Source: UBA7672 sp963718145 (lineage in GTDB: Bacteria > Pseudomonadota > Alphaproteobacteria > Caulobacterales > Hyphomonadaceae). From it: a stretch of DNA of 64,000 bases. How positions within the stretch are numbered: the stretch's first letter is position 1; each line of letters opens with the position of its first letter. The notes under the pieces were generated by a model. It was given only the letters and a program-made list of their open reading frames with translations. It had not been told where the DNA came from and did no database searches. Location of the stretch: the NCBI GenBank assembly GCA_963718145.1, contig CAVQYJ010000020.1:310001-374000 (forward strand), written 5' to 3'. This document shows, piece by piece, positions 8,658 through 17,719 of the stretch. The translations under genes and the position numbers were made by a program.

Positions 8658-10396
8658 TGAGCTTCCCCATGCTCCGCAGGCTCAATCCGGGTCAGCCCCC
8701 ATCGCACCCGGTTGGGCGCCTGGGAACCATCCGCAGCAGGGTTTGCAACTCCCCGGATCACAAGTTGCTGCGTCTTGCGCGCAGCCTCGCTTCCCCAATA
8801 GCGCGAATTCTCCACCGATAGCAAAGTCTCACTGCGAAATCTCCAGACCCGTTGCCGGCGAGGCAGCCCTAGGAAGATCGTCCTATCGTCCGGGCCATCG
8901 ACAACCTGCACGTCGGGATGAAGGTGAAAGCGGATTTCAAAGGGAATCAGCCTCGAAGAGGCGGCGGTCGCAGCATCGGACATAGGCCTCGACAGACTGT
9001 CCTCGCCTGTCATCCGGGCGCCGTTCTTGGCCACGTAGAGCCGCCGCCGATAGATCACGCCGTGCCGCACGCGCCATCCCCCGTGCTGGCCCTCCAGCAG
9101 GTACTGGTCGCCCTCCTCCAGCCTGCGCACTGACAGTTGCGCTGGACCTTCCGGCGCCCGCAGTCCCGTTGACGGGTCAGGCGTGAAGACCGCCGAATCC
9201 TCACCGCTCAGCGACAGGACGGAATGGGCGGCCGTGCGCCGCGCCGCATCCCTGAGCGCGGGTTCGAGATCAGGGTTCGAGCCCAGCGACGTGATGATCC
9301 GCTCCGGTCCGTCGTCGATCGAGATCGATAGCGCGCCGGCGTGCGCCCTTCCCCCGTGCGGGCGGTCCGGCCCGGGACCGGCATCGACATAGACGGTGAG
9401 ATCTTCCGCTTGCACGCGTTGCCAGGCGGACAGGCGTGCGAAGGAGAATTTGGAGTTGAGCCCGCCATGCGGGCGCAGCGCCGCTTGCGCCAAGCCGTGG
9501 GCGCCATCGCCGCCGCCATTGGCCGCCAGAACGCCGCCGTCGCCGACATTGAAAAAGCTCAGCATCGCCGCCATCCGCGGCTGTAGCCGCGAGAGAAACG
9601 CCGGCGCCGGCAGACCGAGGCGCAACAGAAGCTCCTCGATCGACTGGATGTCGATCAACGCCTCGGCCAGCATTTCAGGACTGCGGCTGGCGTGGCCGCC
9701 ATCGGCCAGGATCTGCGCGCCGCACTCGATCTCCAGCATCTGCAGTCCGGCTTCGAGCGCGCGGCGCATGTCTTCGATCGCAGCGCCGCCCAGCGCCAGC
9801 GCCACGCCGATGCGGAAACGCGCCTGCGGATCACACTCGTCGATCGCCGAAGCCTGTAGGTGGCGCATCTGGCGGCCCAGCGAATCCAGGAGTTGCACGC
9901 GCGCATCTCCTTGAAGCTCGCCGAATAGCCACGGCCCCGCAGACAGGAGATTCACCACCCGGTCCGCCGTGACGCCGAGGCGCCAGGCGAAATTCTCCCA
10001 CTTGCCGAACGCCTCGCACCAGCCGACCGCCAGTGACCGCGCGTGCGCCTCGCCCTCCGGCCCGAAGGACGCGACATCCCTCAGCCAGTGGAAGCGATGG
10101 ATCCGGTCGGCGAAGTGCAGGGAAGGAAAGGGCGGGCCCCACGGCGCATGGCCGGGCGGAGTTTCGACCTGCGAGGCGCCGAACCTCCACCTGCCCTGCA
10201 GGATCGCCTGCCCGCGCTGACGATTGACCGGCCGCGAATCCTTCGGGGTGGCGGTCAGCCCTGACGGCGGCGTACCCGAAATGCGCATGCGGTAGACGGG
10301 TGATGCCTGCGGTGCGGCGCCCGACCTTCCGGCGAGTTCCAGCCAGGCCGCATCCTCGGCTTCGCGCCCGCTGGCGCCGGTGACGGGGGCGGCCAT
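8654..10396 (-). CDS. Heparinase II/III family protein
   Basis: This 580-aa protein has the toroid-like helical N-terminal half (FHWLRDV, ADRVVNLL) and a beta-rich C-terminal heparinase II/III domain (HSVLSLSG, GEDSA). No clear signal peptide is present. The family includes polysaccharide lyases, but this subfamily, sitting between rpe/rsmB and purH in many alphaproteobacteria, has no proven substrate known to me. The ATG at 10396 lies 7 nt after the rpe stop. It overlaps the next gene by 4 nt (GTGA). The neighbouring CapD-like gene is consistent with a role in surface polysaccharide. Confidence 0.8.
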   Translation of the reverse strand: MAAPVTGASGREAEDAAWLELAGRSGAAPQASPVYRMRISGTPPSGLTATPKDSRPVNRQRGQAILQGRWRFGASQVETPPGHAPWGPPFPSLHFADRIHRFHWLRDVASFGPEGEAHARSLAVGWCEAFGKWENFAWRLGVTADRVVNLLSAGPWLFGELQGDARVQLLDSLGRQMRHLQASAIDECDPQARFRIGVALALGGAAIEDMRRALEAGLQMLEIECGAQILADGGHASRSPEMLAEALIDIQSIEELLLRLGLPAPAFLSRLQPRMAAMLSFFNVGDGGVLAANGGGDGAHGLAQAALRPHGGLNSKFSFARLSAWQRVQAEDLTVYVDAGPGPDRPHGGRAHAGALSISIDDGPERIITSLGSNPDLEPALRDAARRTAAHSVLSLSGEDSAVFTPDPSTGLRAPEGPAQLSVRRLEEGDQYLLEGQHGGWRVRHGVIYRRRLYVAKNGARMTGEDSLSRPMSDAATAASSRLIPFEIRFHLHPDVQVVDGPDDRTIFLGLPRRQRVWRFRSETLLSVENSRYWGSEAARKTQQLVIRGVANPAADGSQAPNRVRWGLTRIEPAEHGEAQ

Positions 10397-10403
10397 GTCG
10401 CCG

Positions 10404-11090
10404 CTACCCGCGCGACCGGCGCGCGGCGCGCGGCGCATTTCTCAGAGCGCCGATCGCCTCGCGATAGTTCTGCGGTCCCTTGCCGAACACGGCAGAGCCC
10501 GCGACCAGCGCCGTGGCGCCGGCCGAAATCACGGCGCCGGCATTCTCCGGGATCACCCCGCCATCGACTTCGAGAATGGTCTTGAGATTCGCGGCGTCGA
10601 GCTTCTTGCGGATCGCCTCGATCTTGCGGAGCTGGCTGTCGATGAATTTCTGCCCGCCGAAACCCGGATTGACGCTCATCACCAGGATCAGGTCGAGCTC
10701 TTCGAGAACCGGATCGAGCACGTCGGCGGGCGTCGAGGGATTGAGCGCGGCGCCCGCCTTCTTGCCCAGCTTCTTGATCACCTGCAGCGTACGATGAAAA
10801 TGCGGTCCCGCTTCCGGGTGCGCGGTGATGATGTCGGACCCCGCCGCCGCGAAGGCTTCGAGATAGGCGTCCACCGGCGAGATCATCAGGTGGACGTCGA
10901 AGGGCTTGCGGGTATGGGGCCGCAGCTTCTCGATCACGGCCGGTCCGATGCTGATGTTCGGAACAAAGTGCCCGTCCATAACGTCGACATGGATCATGTC
11001 GCAACCGGCCTCGTCGACCGCGCGGATTTCCTCCCCCAGCCGGGCGAAATCGGCCGCCAGAATCGAGGGCGAGATGAGGACATCCGGCAT
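10404..11090 (-). CDS. rpe: Ribulose-phosphate 3-epimerase
   Basis: It interconverts ribulose-5-phosphate and xylulose-5-phosphate in the pentose phosphate pathway. The 228-aa TIM barrel shows ISPSILAADFARL, HVDVMDGHFVPN (metal and catalytic Asp), SVNPGFGGQKF and LEVDGGV, all family signatures. ATG 11090 gives the expected N-terminus. The Ala/Arg-rich tail after RNAPRA is slightly longer than usual. It is closely followed by the heparinase family gene and is probably co-transcribed with it. Confidence 0.95.
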   Translation of the reverse strand: MPDVLISPSILAADFARLGEEIRAVDEAGCDMIHVDVMDGHFVPNISIGPAVIEKLRPHTRKPFDVHLMISPVDAYLEAFAAAGSDIITAHPEAGPHFHRTLQVIKKLGKKAGAALNPSTPADVLDPVLEELDLILVMSVNPGFGGQKFIDSQLRKIEAIRKKLDAANLKTILEVDGGVIPENAGAVISAGATALVAGSAVFGKGPQNYREAIGALRNAPRAARRSRG

Positions 11091-11167
11091 GGGACTCGGC
11101 CTAGCAGCGGCCCAACGGCCATGCAAGGCGGACGACGGGGCAGGACCGCCCGCGTTGATCCGTAGCG

Positions 11168-12097
11168 TCAATAATCGGTGGTCAGACGCACGCCGCGCCT
11201 TTCCTTTTCCAGCATCCGGCCAAGCATGATGAAGGAGGCGAGCCAGACGAAGCTGAAAATCCAGCAGCCGATGTTGAGATAGTCCACAGCCTGCCGGTAG
11301 CCATAGAAGTGGAGGATCTCGCCGGCGAGGCTGGTGATTGCCATGAAGGCCAGCGCGAAGGTCATGAAGGCGCGCTCGGAATTCTGCATCGACCACAGCG
11401 CGCCCTGGAACATCCAGCCCGTCAGGGGCCTCATCCGGAGCGTCGCGGCGGCGAGAAGCGCGAAACCGCCCTCGTTCTCGGGCTCAATGGCCAAGGCGCT
11501 GCGCGCAGCATCCCGGGCGGCCCTGTGCTTTCCCCGCGCCAGGAAGGCCCAGCCGATGGCTTCGTGGGCCGAAGCGTCCTCAGGCGATTCGCGCAGCGCC
11601 TCACGAGCCAGTCGTTCCCCCTCGGCGCCCTTCCCCTCCATCGAGGCGGCGCGCGATAGCATCACCTGGCCGAACACGTCCTCTGGCGCGCGCTGCAGGA
11701 GATCGAGCGCCGCCCGACCCAGCCGTCCGCCTTCGCGCTCCCACAGGCAGATCGCGCATTCGAGCGCAAATGCCCGAGTGTCGTCGGGGTCGAAGGAGAG
11801 GACTTTGCGAGCTGCCGCCCGAGCGCCCTTGGGATCGCCCATATCCAGAGCCGCATAGCCGAGTGCGAGATGCGCCAACGGCAGTTCGGGATCGAGTGAC
11901 AGCGCAAGCCTGGCCTCCGCCTCGGCCCCGAAGCGGCGATTGAGCCGGCTGAGGCAGAAGCTGAGACCTGCATGTGCATGGACCGAGCCCGGATCGGCGG
12001 TCAGAGCATCCTCATGGTGGCGCAAGGCGGCGAACCAGTCGCCGCGGGCCATGGCGGCCGCGGCCGCCTGCATCGCACTGTCGAACGCGTCTGTCAT
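11168..12097 (-). CDS. TPR-repeat protein with C-terminal membrane helices
   Basis: This 309-aa protein has several tetratricopeptide-like units across residues 1-215 (Ala-rich pairs such as AHLALGYAALDMGDPKGARAA). Two hydrophobic segments follow, near 238-262 and 270-292, and a charged tail. The TPR part would face the cytosol and scaffold partners. Its ATG overlaps the stop of the upstream membrane-protein gene (ATGA at 12094-12097), so the two are probably made together. No specific function is recognised. Confidence 0.75.
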   Translation of the reverse strand: MTDAFDSAMQAAAAAMARGDWFAALRHHEDALTADPGSVHAHAGLSFCLSRLNRRFGAEAEARLALSLDPELPLAHLALGYAALDMGDPKGARAAARKVLSFDPDDTRAFALECAICLWEREGGRLGRAALDLLQRAPEDVFGQVMLSRAASMEGKGAEGERLAREALRESPEDASAHEAIGWAFLARGKHRAARDAARSALAIEPENEGGFALLAAATLRMRPLTGWMFQGALWSMQNSERAFMTFALAFMAITSLAGEILHFYGYRQAVDYLNIGCWIFSFVWLASFIMLGRMLEKERRGVRLTTDY

Positions 12098-12603
12098 AGC
12101 AGCGGGCTCGGCAACCAGATCCAGACGATGTCGCGTGTGAAGCGGTCGTAGATTTCGGGAATGACGAAATAGTCGACCGCCGCCATTCCGGCGATCAGCC
12201 ACATTCCCCACGGAAGGCCTCCCGGCAGGCTGGCCCGATAAGAGGCTAGGTTGACCTGGCGTCCGACGAGATAGCGCAGCAGGCCGAGCCCCGCGACCAG
12301 CTGCACCACCATCAGGATGCGGTTGGCCAGCAGCCCTTCCCGGCCGAACCAGATTTCAAGATCGCCGGTCCAGAGAAAGGCGCTGCGCAGCCCGCCGATG
12401 GCGAGGACAAGGCTGTAGCCAATCACCGCGATCACTGCCTGTCGGCGCGCATCGCGGCACCCCAGGAAGAACGCGTTGGCCGTCGACCAGATCATGGCGG
12501 GCAGGATGCCGCCAATCAGAGCCGCCCAGTACGGCGCACTGGCGCGCGTGGCGAAGCCGGCAAACCGGCCCGGCGGCGCTTCGAGTGGACTTGTGTATCG
12601 CAT
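12094..12603 (-). CDS. Integral membrane protein, unknown function
   Basis: This 169-aa protein has about four hydrophobic helices (ALIGGILPAMIW, AVIAVIGYSLVLAI, ILMVVQLVAGLGLL, MWLIAGMAAVDYFVI). Its hydrophobicity pattern resembles the C-terminal part of the downstream TPR protein, with which it overlaps by 4 nt. I do not recognise the family. ATG 12603 (MRYTSP) is chosen over the upstream open frame, which is Cys/Arg-rich and not membrane-like. Confidence 0.65.
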   Translation of the reverse strand: MRYTSPLEAPPGRFAGFATRASAPYWAALIGGILPAMIWSTANAFFLGCRDARRQAVIAVIGYSLVLAIGGLRSAFLWTGDLEIWFGREGLLANRILMVVQLVAGLGLLRYLVGRQVNLASYRASLPGGLPWGMWLIAGMAAVDYFVIPEIYDRFTRDIVWIWLPSPLL

Positions 12604-12680
12604 AGCGCCCCGGCAATCTCGCGCCTGCGCTAGCAGCGGGGCCAGACCGAAGCAAGCGAACCGGAAGGCGCCCAAAACTA

Positions 12681-12709
12681 AACCGCCCGGACTTCTGGTC
12701 CGGGCGGTT
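12681..12709 (-). terminator. Intrinsic terminator of the glycine-zipper lipoprotein gene
   Basis: A perfect 12-bp GC-rich stem (12681-12692 with 12698-12709) has a 5-nt loop. On the minus strand it is followed by TAGTTTT. It lies 39 nt past the stop of the gene at 12748. Confidence 0.8.
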
Positions 12710-12747
12710 CGAATTCGTGTTGCGATGATCCAGGTAGTCGATCCCGA

Positions 12748-13272
12748 TCAGTAAGCGATCGAGGCGTTCTGCGGGATCACGCGGGCGCGCTCGCCATACT
12801 CCACCAGCACTGGCGTGCCGTTGGCGATGGCGAGGTCGCCGCCCTGGGTGATGGTGACGAGTTCGCCCGAGCGCAGGCGAACCGTGTAGGCGAAGCCCGA
12901 TTTCTGCGTAGCCGAATTGCCGACCGCATTGCCGATCGCGCCGCCGGCCACCGCGCCGACGATGGCGCCCGCCGTGTTGGCCGCGCGTCCGCCGCCGACC
13001 TGGCCGCCGGCAAGACCGCCGAGAGCCGCGCCGGTCAGCGTGCCGACCGACGCACCCGACCGCGAGCCTTCGATGACGATCGAACGGGAAGCCACGACCG
13101 TGCCTTCCTCGACGCGCGAGACCATGCCGACCTGGCTACGTTCATAGGAGTTGGCGCCGAGGCCCGTGGCGCATCCGGCCAGGGCAAGGGCGAGGGCCGC
13201 GAAAGCAGCGGCGAAAGGTTTCGACGGCTTCAGGCTGTGCGAAACCGAGTATTGGGAAAAGGACGTGTCCAT
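12748..13272 (-). CDS. Glycine-zipper outer-membrane lipoprotein
   Basis: This 174-aa protein has a lipoprotein signal ending LALAGC (Cys 34) and a glycine-zipper 2TM segment at about residues 70-120 (repeated GxxxG/GxxxA, as in ALGGLAGGQVGGG and GAIVGAVAGGAIGNAVG). A beta-rich C-terminal part resembles the 17-kDa antigen/SlyB group. Such proteins sit in the outer membrane and affect envelope stability. ATG 13272 has GGAG 9 nt upstream; an earlier ATG at 13287 lacks a ribosome site. It is single with its own terminator. Confidence 0.82.
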   Translation of the reverse strand: MDTSFSQYSVSHSLKPSKPFAAAFAALALALAGCATGLGANSYERSQVGMVSRVEEGTVVASRSIVIEGSRSGASVGTLTGAALGGLAGGQVGGGRAANTAGAIVGAVAGGAIGNAVGNSATQKSGFAYTVRLRSGELVTITQGGDLAIANGTPVLVEYGERARVIPQNASIAY

Positions 13273-13455
13273 CTGTGCAGACTCCATGTGGGACGAGTTA
13301 TGAGGAGGCCGTCCCTACACACACCAGTTGTACGCAACCCGGCTGAACCGGCGTTGAACCCAATCGTTCGGTTTCGTCGCTTATCGGCGGCAGAATTGTG
13401 TCGACTCCTGCCGCCCACGAGACCGGATCAAGTTCATACCGGAATGGGGTTACGA

Positions 13456-14808
13456 TCAGGTTCGTTCAAGACGCGCGATGTAGAAAACATCGGTTTTCAT
13501 GGCGTCTGCGACGTTTTCTCGCGCCGCGCCTGCGTTCAGGTCACGGATTAGCGGAGCGGTGATTACAGCCCCGTCATCCGTTAACGATTGAGCAAAGCCC
13601 GGGACTTCCTCCGGCGCGATTTTGACCTGCCGCCAACTGCCTGTGCGGAGGGCTTGGGAGATGACATCACGCCCCTCCTCCACCACGGGCGTACACACAC
13701 AATAGACCATGACGCCGCCTGGCTTCAGCATCTCGCCTGCCGCATGCACCAGCGCCGCCTGCACCACCGGGAACCGCGCCATCTCCTTCGCATCGCGCCG
13801 CCACACCCCCTCCGGATGCCGCCGCATCACCCCCAACGCCGAGCACGGCGCATCCAGCAGCACTGCATCCACCTGCCCCTCCGGACGCCACACGCGCGCA
13901 TCCGCCTCCACCACCTCGATCGCGCCGCCCACCCGCGCCACATTCTCGCGCAGCCGCACCGCGCGCTGCGCCGAGATCTCCACCGCACTCACCTGCGCGC
14001 CCATCGCCGCGAGCTGCATCGCCTTGCCCCCCGGCGCCGCGCACAGATCCGCCACCCGGGCGCCGCGCACATCGCCCACCAGCTTCGCCGCCACACTCGC
14101 CGCCGCGTCCTGCACCCACCACTCACCCGCAGCATAGCCGGGCAGCTCCACCAGCCGCACGCCTGACGGCAGCCGCACCGAGCCGTTGGCCAGGGCGACC
14201 CCGCCCAGCCTCCCCGCCCACTCCGCCGGATCGAGGCCGGATTTGAGCGTCACATCCGTCGGCGGCTCTTCGAGCTGCAGCAGCGCCAGCGCCTCGGCCG
14301 TCTCGACCCCCAGCGCCGATTTGAGTTTCGCCGCCAGCCAGTCCGGCCAGACCGCAGTCACGGGCGAGGCCGCGAACGCCTCGCGCTCGCGGCTCGCCCG
14401 GCGCAACACGGCGTTGACCAGCCCGCCGCCCCGCCGCGCCTCGTCCCACCGACCCGCCGCCTCGACCGTGGCCGAGACGGCAGCGTGATCCGGCACGCCC
14501 ATGATCCAGAGTTGCGCCGCACCGGCAAACAGGAGCGCCCGCACCGGCGGCTCGATGCCGGTGATCGGCCGGTCGAGCATGCCGCCCAGCGCCCAGCCGA
14601 TCCGGCCGACGCCGCGCAGTCCCGCCCCGGCGATCGCCCGCGCAAAGCCCCGGTCCGGGCCCTCCAGCCGCCGGAAGGTGCGCGACCTGTCGAGCGCGGT
14701 CTCGAGGTCCGCGCCGCCATCGAGCGTCAGGTGCAGGATCTCCGCCGCCGCCAGCCGGCTCTGCCAGCCAGCCACCTCGTGTCGTTGTTCCCTGGGAGGA
14801 CGCGCCAT
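13456..14808 (-). CDS. rsmB: 16S rRNA (cytosine-5)-methyltransferase, RsmB/Sun family
   Basis: This 450-aa protein has a NusB-like RNA-binding N-terminus (residues about 15-140: AAEILHLTLDGG, GLVNAVLRR) and a Rossmann methyltransferase domain with SAM motif DLCAAPGGK, motif IV DAPCSALG and motif VI Cys in VYCVCTP. Both catalytic cysteines of m5C enzymes are present. It is probably responsible for m5C967 of 16S rRNA, by family. Its ATG at 14808 is preceded by a 400-bp spacer holding the inverted repeat. Confidence 0.92.
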   Translation of the reverse strand: MARPPREQRHEVAGWQSRLAAAEILHLTLDGGADLETALDRSRTFRRLEGPDRGFARAIAGAGLRGVGRIGWALGGMLDRPITGIEPPVRALLFAGAAQLWIMGVPDHAAVSATVEAAGRWDEARRGGGLVNAVLRRASREREAFAASPVTAVWPDWLAAKLKSALGVETAEALALLQLEEPPTDVTLKSGLDPAEWAGRLGGVALANGSVRLPSGVRLVELPGYAAGEWWVQDAAASVAAKLVGDVRGARVADLCAAPGGKAMQLAAMGAQVSAVEISAQRAVRLRENVARVGGAIEVVEADARVWRPEGQVDAVLLDAPCSALGVMRRHPEGVWRRDAKEMARFPVVQAALVHAAGEMLKPGGVMVYCVCTPVVEEGRDVISQALRTGSWRQVKIAPEEVPGFAQSLTDDGAVITAPLIRDLNAGAARENVADAMKTDVFYIARLERT

Positions 14809-14866
14809 GGGCGGGTCACTAGCTGCTCAGGCGGGAGGTGTCATCTGGGATGCTGCCACTGTCAGA

Positions 14867-14967
14867 GTCATCCTCGGCCTTGAGCCGAGGATCTCCGGGC
14901 CGCAAGCGCCGATGCCCCAATAGCCCGCTCTGGGCCCAAAGATCCTCGGCTCAAGGCCGAGGATGAC
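14867..14967. repeat. Perfect 27-bp inverted repeat, REP-like palindromic element
   Basis: The left arm (14867-14893) and right arm (14941-14967) are exact reverse complements separated by 47 nt. Each arm is itself a hairpin (CCTCGGC / GCCGAGG around CTTGA). The arms could fold as two stem-loops or one cruciform. This layout matches interspersed palindromic elements of alphaproteobacteria; a translated fragment reads ILGLEPRI, a peptide commonly seen when such elements are read through. No transposase is nearby. Confidence 0.8.
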
Positions 14968-15214
14968 TGTTGAGAGAGACTCGCCTTGCCCCAATGCCAG
15001 AGAATGCTGGACCTCCTTTGCAGCGGCGGCGGGCGAACCTGCTCGGCGGCAGGCGATCCACGCCAGCGCCTCCAGCACACAGAAACCGCCAAAGTGCTCC
15101 TCGGTCTCCGGGTACGGCCTGTTGGCGAGGAGCGCCAACCCGGCTTGCGGTCGCGACGACACCGTTTAGCCTCGCAGCGCCGGATTGCTGGCGGCAACGG
15201 ACGGAGTTCGCCTG
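14968..15214. other. Spacer between the inverted repeat and the pectinesterase-like gene
   Basis: No convincing gene is seen. On the minus strand a frame from about 15162 reads LALLANRPYP...HFGGFCVLEALAW before running into the repeat. It has a coding feel and its start resembles the C-terminal strand of serine beta-lactamase-like proteins, so it may be a remnant cut by the repeat. Evidence is thin. Confidence 0.3.
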
Positions 15215-16789
15215 ATGAGGATGTTTGGCCGGCTGCGCCGGGGTCTTTTTCTTGTGCTCATGGCGGCCGTGCTGCCGGTTGCGTCGTGTGTGCAGGTGAG
15301 CGCCCCGCAGGCGGAGGGCGTCCGGCTGTTCCCGGCGAACGGGGCCAGGAACGTCAATCCCGACACGCATCTCGTGCTGAGCTTCGCGGCGCCGCCGGAG
15401 ATCGGCGCGTCGGGGAAAATCCAGATCTTCGATGCGGCGGACAACAGCCTCGTCGACACGCTCGACATGAGCCTTCCGCCCTCGCCGCGGCCGACGGGCC
15501 GGTCGCAGGAGACGACGGAGGCGCAGCGCCGGGCGCTCGCCGCCTCGACGAAGATGGAGGACTATCAGGTCGACACGATCGGCGGCACGCAGTTCCACTT
15601 CTTCCCCATCATCGTGCGCGGGAACAAGGCGAGGATCTATCCGCATCACAACAAGCTGGCCTATGGGCGGACCTATGTCGTGAAGATGGACGCTGCCGTG
15701 CTCAAGCCGGCGGGAGGGATGTTCGCAGGCTTCGGCTCAGGCTCAGGCGCAGGCTCGGGCGCGGGCGCAGGCTCGGTCAACGGGGCGGCGTGGACGTTCA
15801 GCACCAAGGCCGCGCCGCCGCGGGCGGATGCGGCGCGGGTCGTCGTTGCAGCGGACGGCAGCGGCGACTTCAACACCGTGCAGGGCGCGATCGACTTCAT
15901 CGCCGCCAAGCCGGCAAGGCGCGCCAACATCCTCATCCGCAACGGCGTCTACGAGGAACTCGTCTTCATGTCGGGCAAGGCCGACATCACCCTTCGCGGC
16001 GAGAGCCGCGACAAGGTGCAGGTCAGCTACCCCAACAACAGCGTGTTCAACCCGTCGCGAGGCGGCCCGTCGCGCCGGCCGGCCTTCTCGATCCAGAACT
16101 CCGCCGATATCCAGCTCAGCAATTTCACCATCAGCAACAGCTTCATCGGGCAGGCGGAGGCGCTGCTGGTGCGCGGCGAGCGGATCGTCATCGACCACAT
16201 GACGCTGAACGGCTCGGGCGATGCGCTGACGACCTATGGGACGATCTACATGGCGGACAGCAAGCTCATAGGCCACGGCGACACCATCCTCGGCTATGCT
16301 GCGCTGTTTTGCCTGCGCTGTGAAATCCGGTCGGCCGGTCCGTTCACCTGGACGCGCACGCCGCAGGGCGGCCATGGCAATGTGTTCGTCGACTCGACCT
16401 TCGTCTATCTCGACATCCCCCTGCCCTGGACGGTGACGGCGACGGACACGGGACGGAAATCGTCCGGCGTGCTCGCGCGCCTGCCCAACAATGGCCCCGC
16501 CGGCGCCGTGGGCGCGAACTTCCCCCATGCGGAAATGGTGCTGATCAATTCGCGGACCAAGGGCGTGCCGCTGGAAGGCTGGGGACCGGTGGAAGACGCG
16601 CCCGCATTCGATTCCTCGAACGTACGCTTCTGGGAGTTCAACACGCGGGACATGGACGGCCGTCCGGCTGACATGTCGAAGCGCCATCGCATCGTCCGGG
16701 AGCTGACGCTGCCGAAGGACGCGCAGACGATCGCCGACTACAGCAAGCCGGACTTCGTGCTGGGCGGCTGGAGGCCAGTCGTACGCTGA
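15215..16789 (+). CDS. Pectinesterase-like lipoprotein with N-terminal Ig-like domain
   Basis: This 524-aa exported lipoprotein has a signal ending PVASC (Cys 25). Residues about 35-190 form an Ig-like (Big_5-type) domain (GVRLFPANGARNVNPDTHLVLSF). A low-complexity Gly/Ser/Ala linker (GSGSGAGSGAGAGS) follows, then a right-handed beta-helix like carbohydrate esterase family 8 (VVVAADGSGDFNTVQGAIDFI, LLVRGERIVIDHMTLNGSGDALTTYG, GHGDTILGYAALF). The usual GRQDTL and GTVDFIFG motifs are altered, so activity on pectin is uncertain. GGAG 8 nt before ATG 15215 sets the start. Convergent with the HtpX-like gene. Confidence 0.78.
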   Translation: MRMFGRLRRGLFLVLMAAVLPVASCVQVSAPQAEGVRLFPANGARNVNPDTHLVLSFAAPPEIGASGKIQIFDAADNSLVDTLDMSLPPSPRPTGRSQETTEAQRRALAASTKMEDYQVDTIGGTQFHFFPIIVRGNKARIYPHHNKLAYGRTYVVKMDAAVLKPAGGMFAGFGSGSGAGSGAGAGSVNGAAWTFSTKAAPPRADAARVVVAADGSGDFNTVQGAIDFIAAKPARRANILIRNGVYEELVFMSGKADITLRGESRDKVQVSYPNNSVFNPSRGGPSRRPAFSIQNSADIQLSNFTISNSFIGQAEALLVRGERIVIDHMTLNGSGDALTTYGTIYMADSKLIGHGDTILGYAALFCLRCEIRSAGPFTWTRTPQGGHGNVFVDSTFVYLDIPLPWTVTATDTGRKSSGVLARLPNNGPAGAVGANFPHAEMVLINSRTKGVPLEGWGPVEDAPAFDSSNVRFWEFNTRDMDGRPADMSKRHRIVRELTLPKDAQTIADYSKPDFVLGGWRPVVR

Positions 16790-16802
16790 CTGCCGGCCCG
16801 GC

Positions 16803-17630
16803 CTATTCCGTCCCGTCCATCTCGGCGGCCTGGCGGTGCAGGCGGGCGATACGGCGTTCAGTCGGCGGGTGGGTCGCCGAGGCGGTGCGGCGCTTGCCGT
16901 GCAGCGGATCGATGACGAACATGTGCGCGGTCGCGGGCGAGCGCTCGGCCAGCGGGTTCAGCAGCGACATGGTGTGGCGCTCGAGCTTGAGCAGCGCGTG
17001 CGCGAGGTTGATCGGCGCGCCGCAGATCTCGCCGGCGGCCTTGTCGGCGGCGTATTCGCGGGCATGGCTCTGGCCGACGCGGGCCACGAGGCCGGAGACA
17101 ATCCGCGAGACGCGTTTGCGCTGTCCGAGCGGATAGGCGAGCGAGCCGAAGATGGTGGTGAGCAGGGCGGCCAGCGCCGAGCACACGCCCATGGCCAGCG
17201 CATCGCCGCGCTTCACGTGGGCGAGTTCGTGCGCAACCACAGCCGAGACTTCCTGGCGGGTCAGCGTCTTGAGCAGGCCGTCGGTGACGGCGATCGAGGC
17301 ATGGTTGGTGTCGCGGCCGGCGACGAAGGCGTTGGGCTGGAAGGCGTCGACGATGTAGGTGCGCGGGCGCGGCATGTTCGCGCGCATCGCCAGCTTGTCG
17401 CAGTCGGCGACGAAGGCGCGGATCATCGGCGAGGGATCGTCGGAGCCGACCTCGCGGGCGTTGTGCAGCCGGAGCACGATCTTCTCGGCGTACCAGAAGA
17501 CGATGAGGTGGAAGGACAGCGCGATCACGGTGCCGATCAGGGCGCCTTCGCGCTGCGCGATGAACCAGCCCACGCCGGCGAAGGCGAGGTGGATCAGCAG
17601 CATCAGTCCAGCGGCTTTCAGGTAGCTCAT
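16803..17630 (-). CDS. htpX: M48 family zinc metalloprotease, HtpX-like
   Basis: This 275-aa inner-membrane protease has two N-terminal helices (residues 7-25 and 29-48), the zinc motif HELAH at 134-138, two further hydrophobic segments (ALAMGVCSALAALLTTIFGSL and the following region) and the third zinc-ligand region EYAADKAAG. It degrades misfolded membrane proteins by family analogy. ATG 17630 (MSYLKAAG) gives the usual HtpX start. It is divergent from the DUF1674 gene across 89 bp. Confidence 0.9.
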   Translation of the reverse strand: MSYLKAAGLMLLIHLAFAGVGWFIAQREGALIGTVIALSFHLIVFWYAEKIVLRLHNAREVGSDDPSPMIRAFVADCDKLAMRANMPRPRTYIVDAFQPNAFVAGRDTNHASIAVTDGLLKTLTRQEVSAVVAHELAHVKRGDALAMGVCSALAALLTTIFGSLAYPLGQRKRVSRIVSGLVARVGQSHAREYAADKAAGEICGAPINLAHALLKLERHTMSLLNPLAERSPATAHMFVIDPLHGKRRTASATHPPTERRIARLHRQAAEMDGTE

Positions 17631-17719
17631 CGTGGCTCTCTCGGATGACACGCAAGGGATCGTAAGTCTTGGTGAAAGCATCCTTCCCAAATCGCTGAAA
17701 ATTGGTGAACGTGAGCGCC

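Noticed and set aside
8092..8821. Plus-strand frame across the CapD-like gene end and start of the heparinase end
   Set aside because: It is antisense to well-supported genes and consists mostly of Arg/Pro/Ser.
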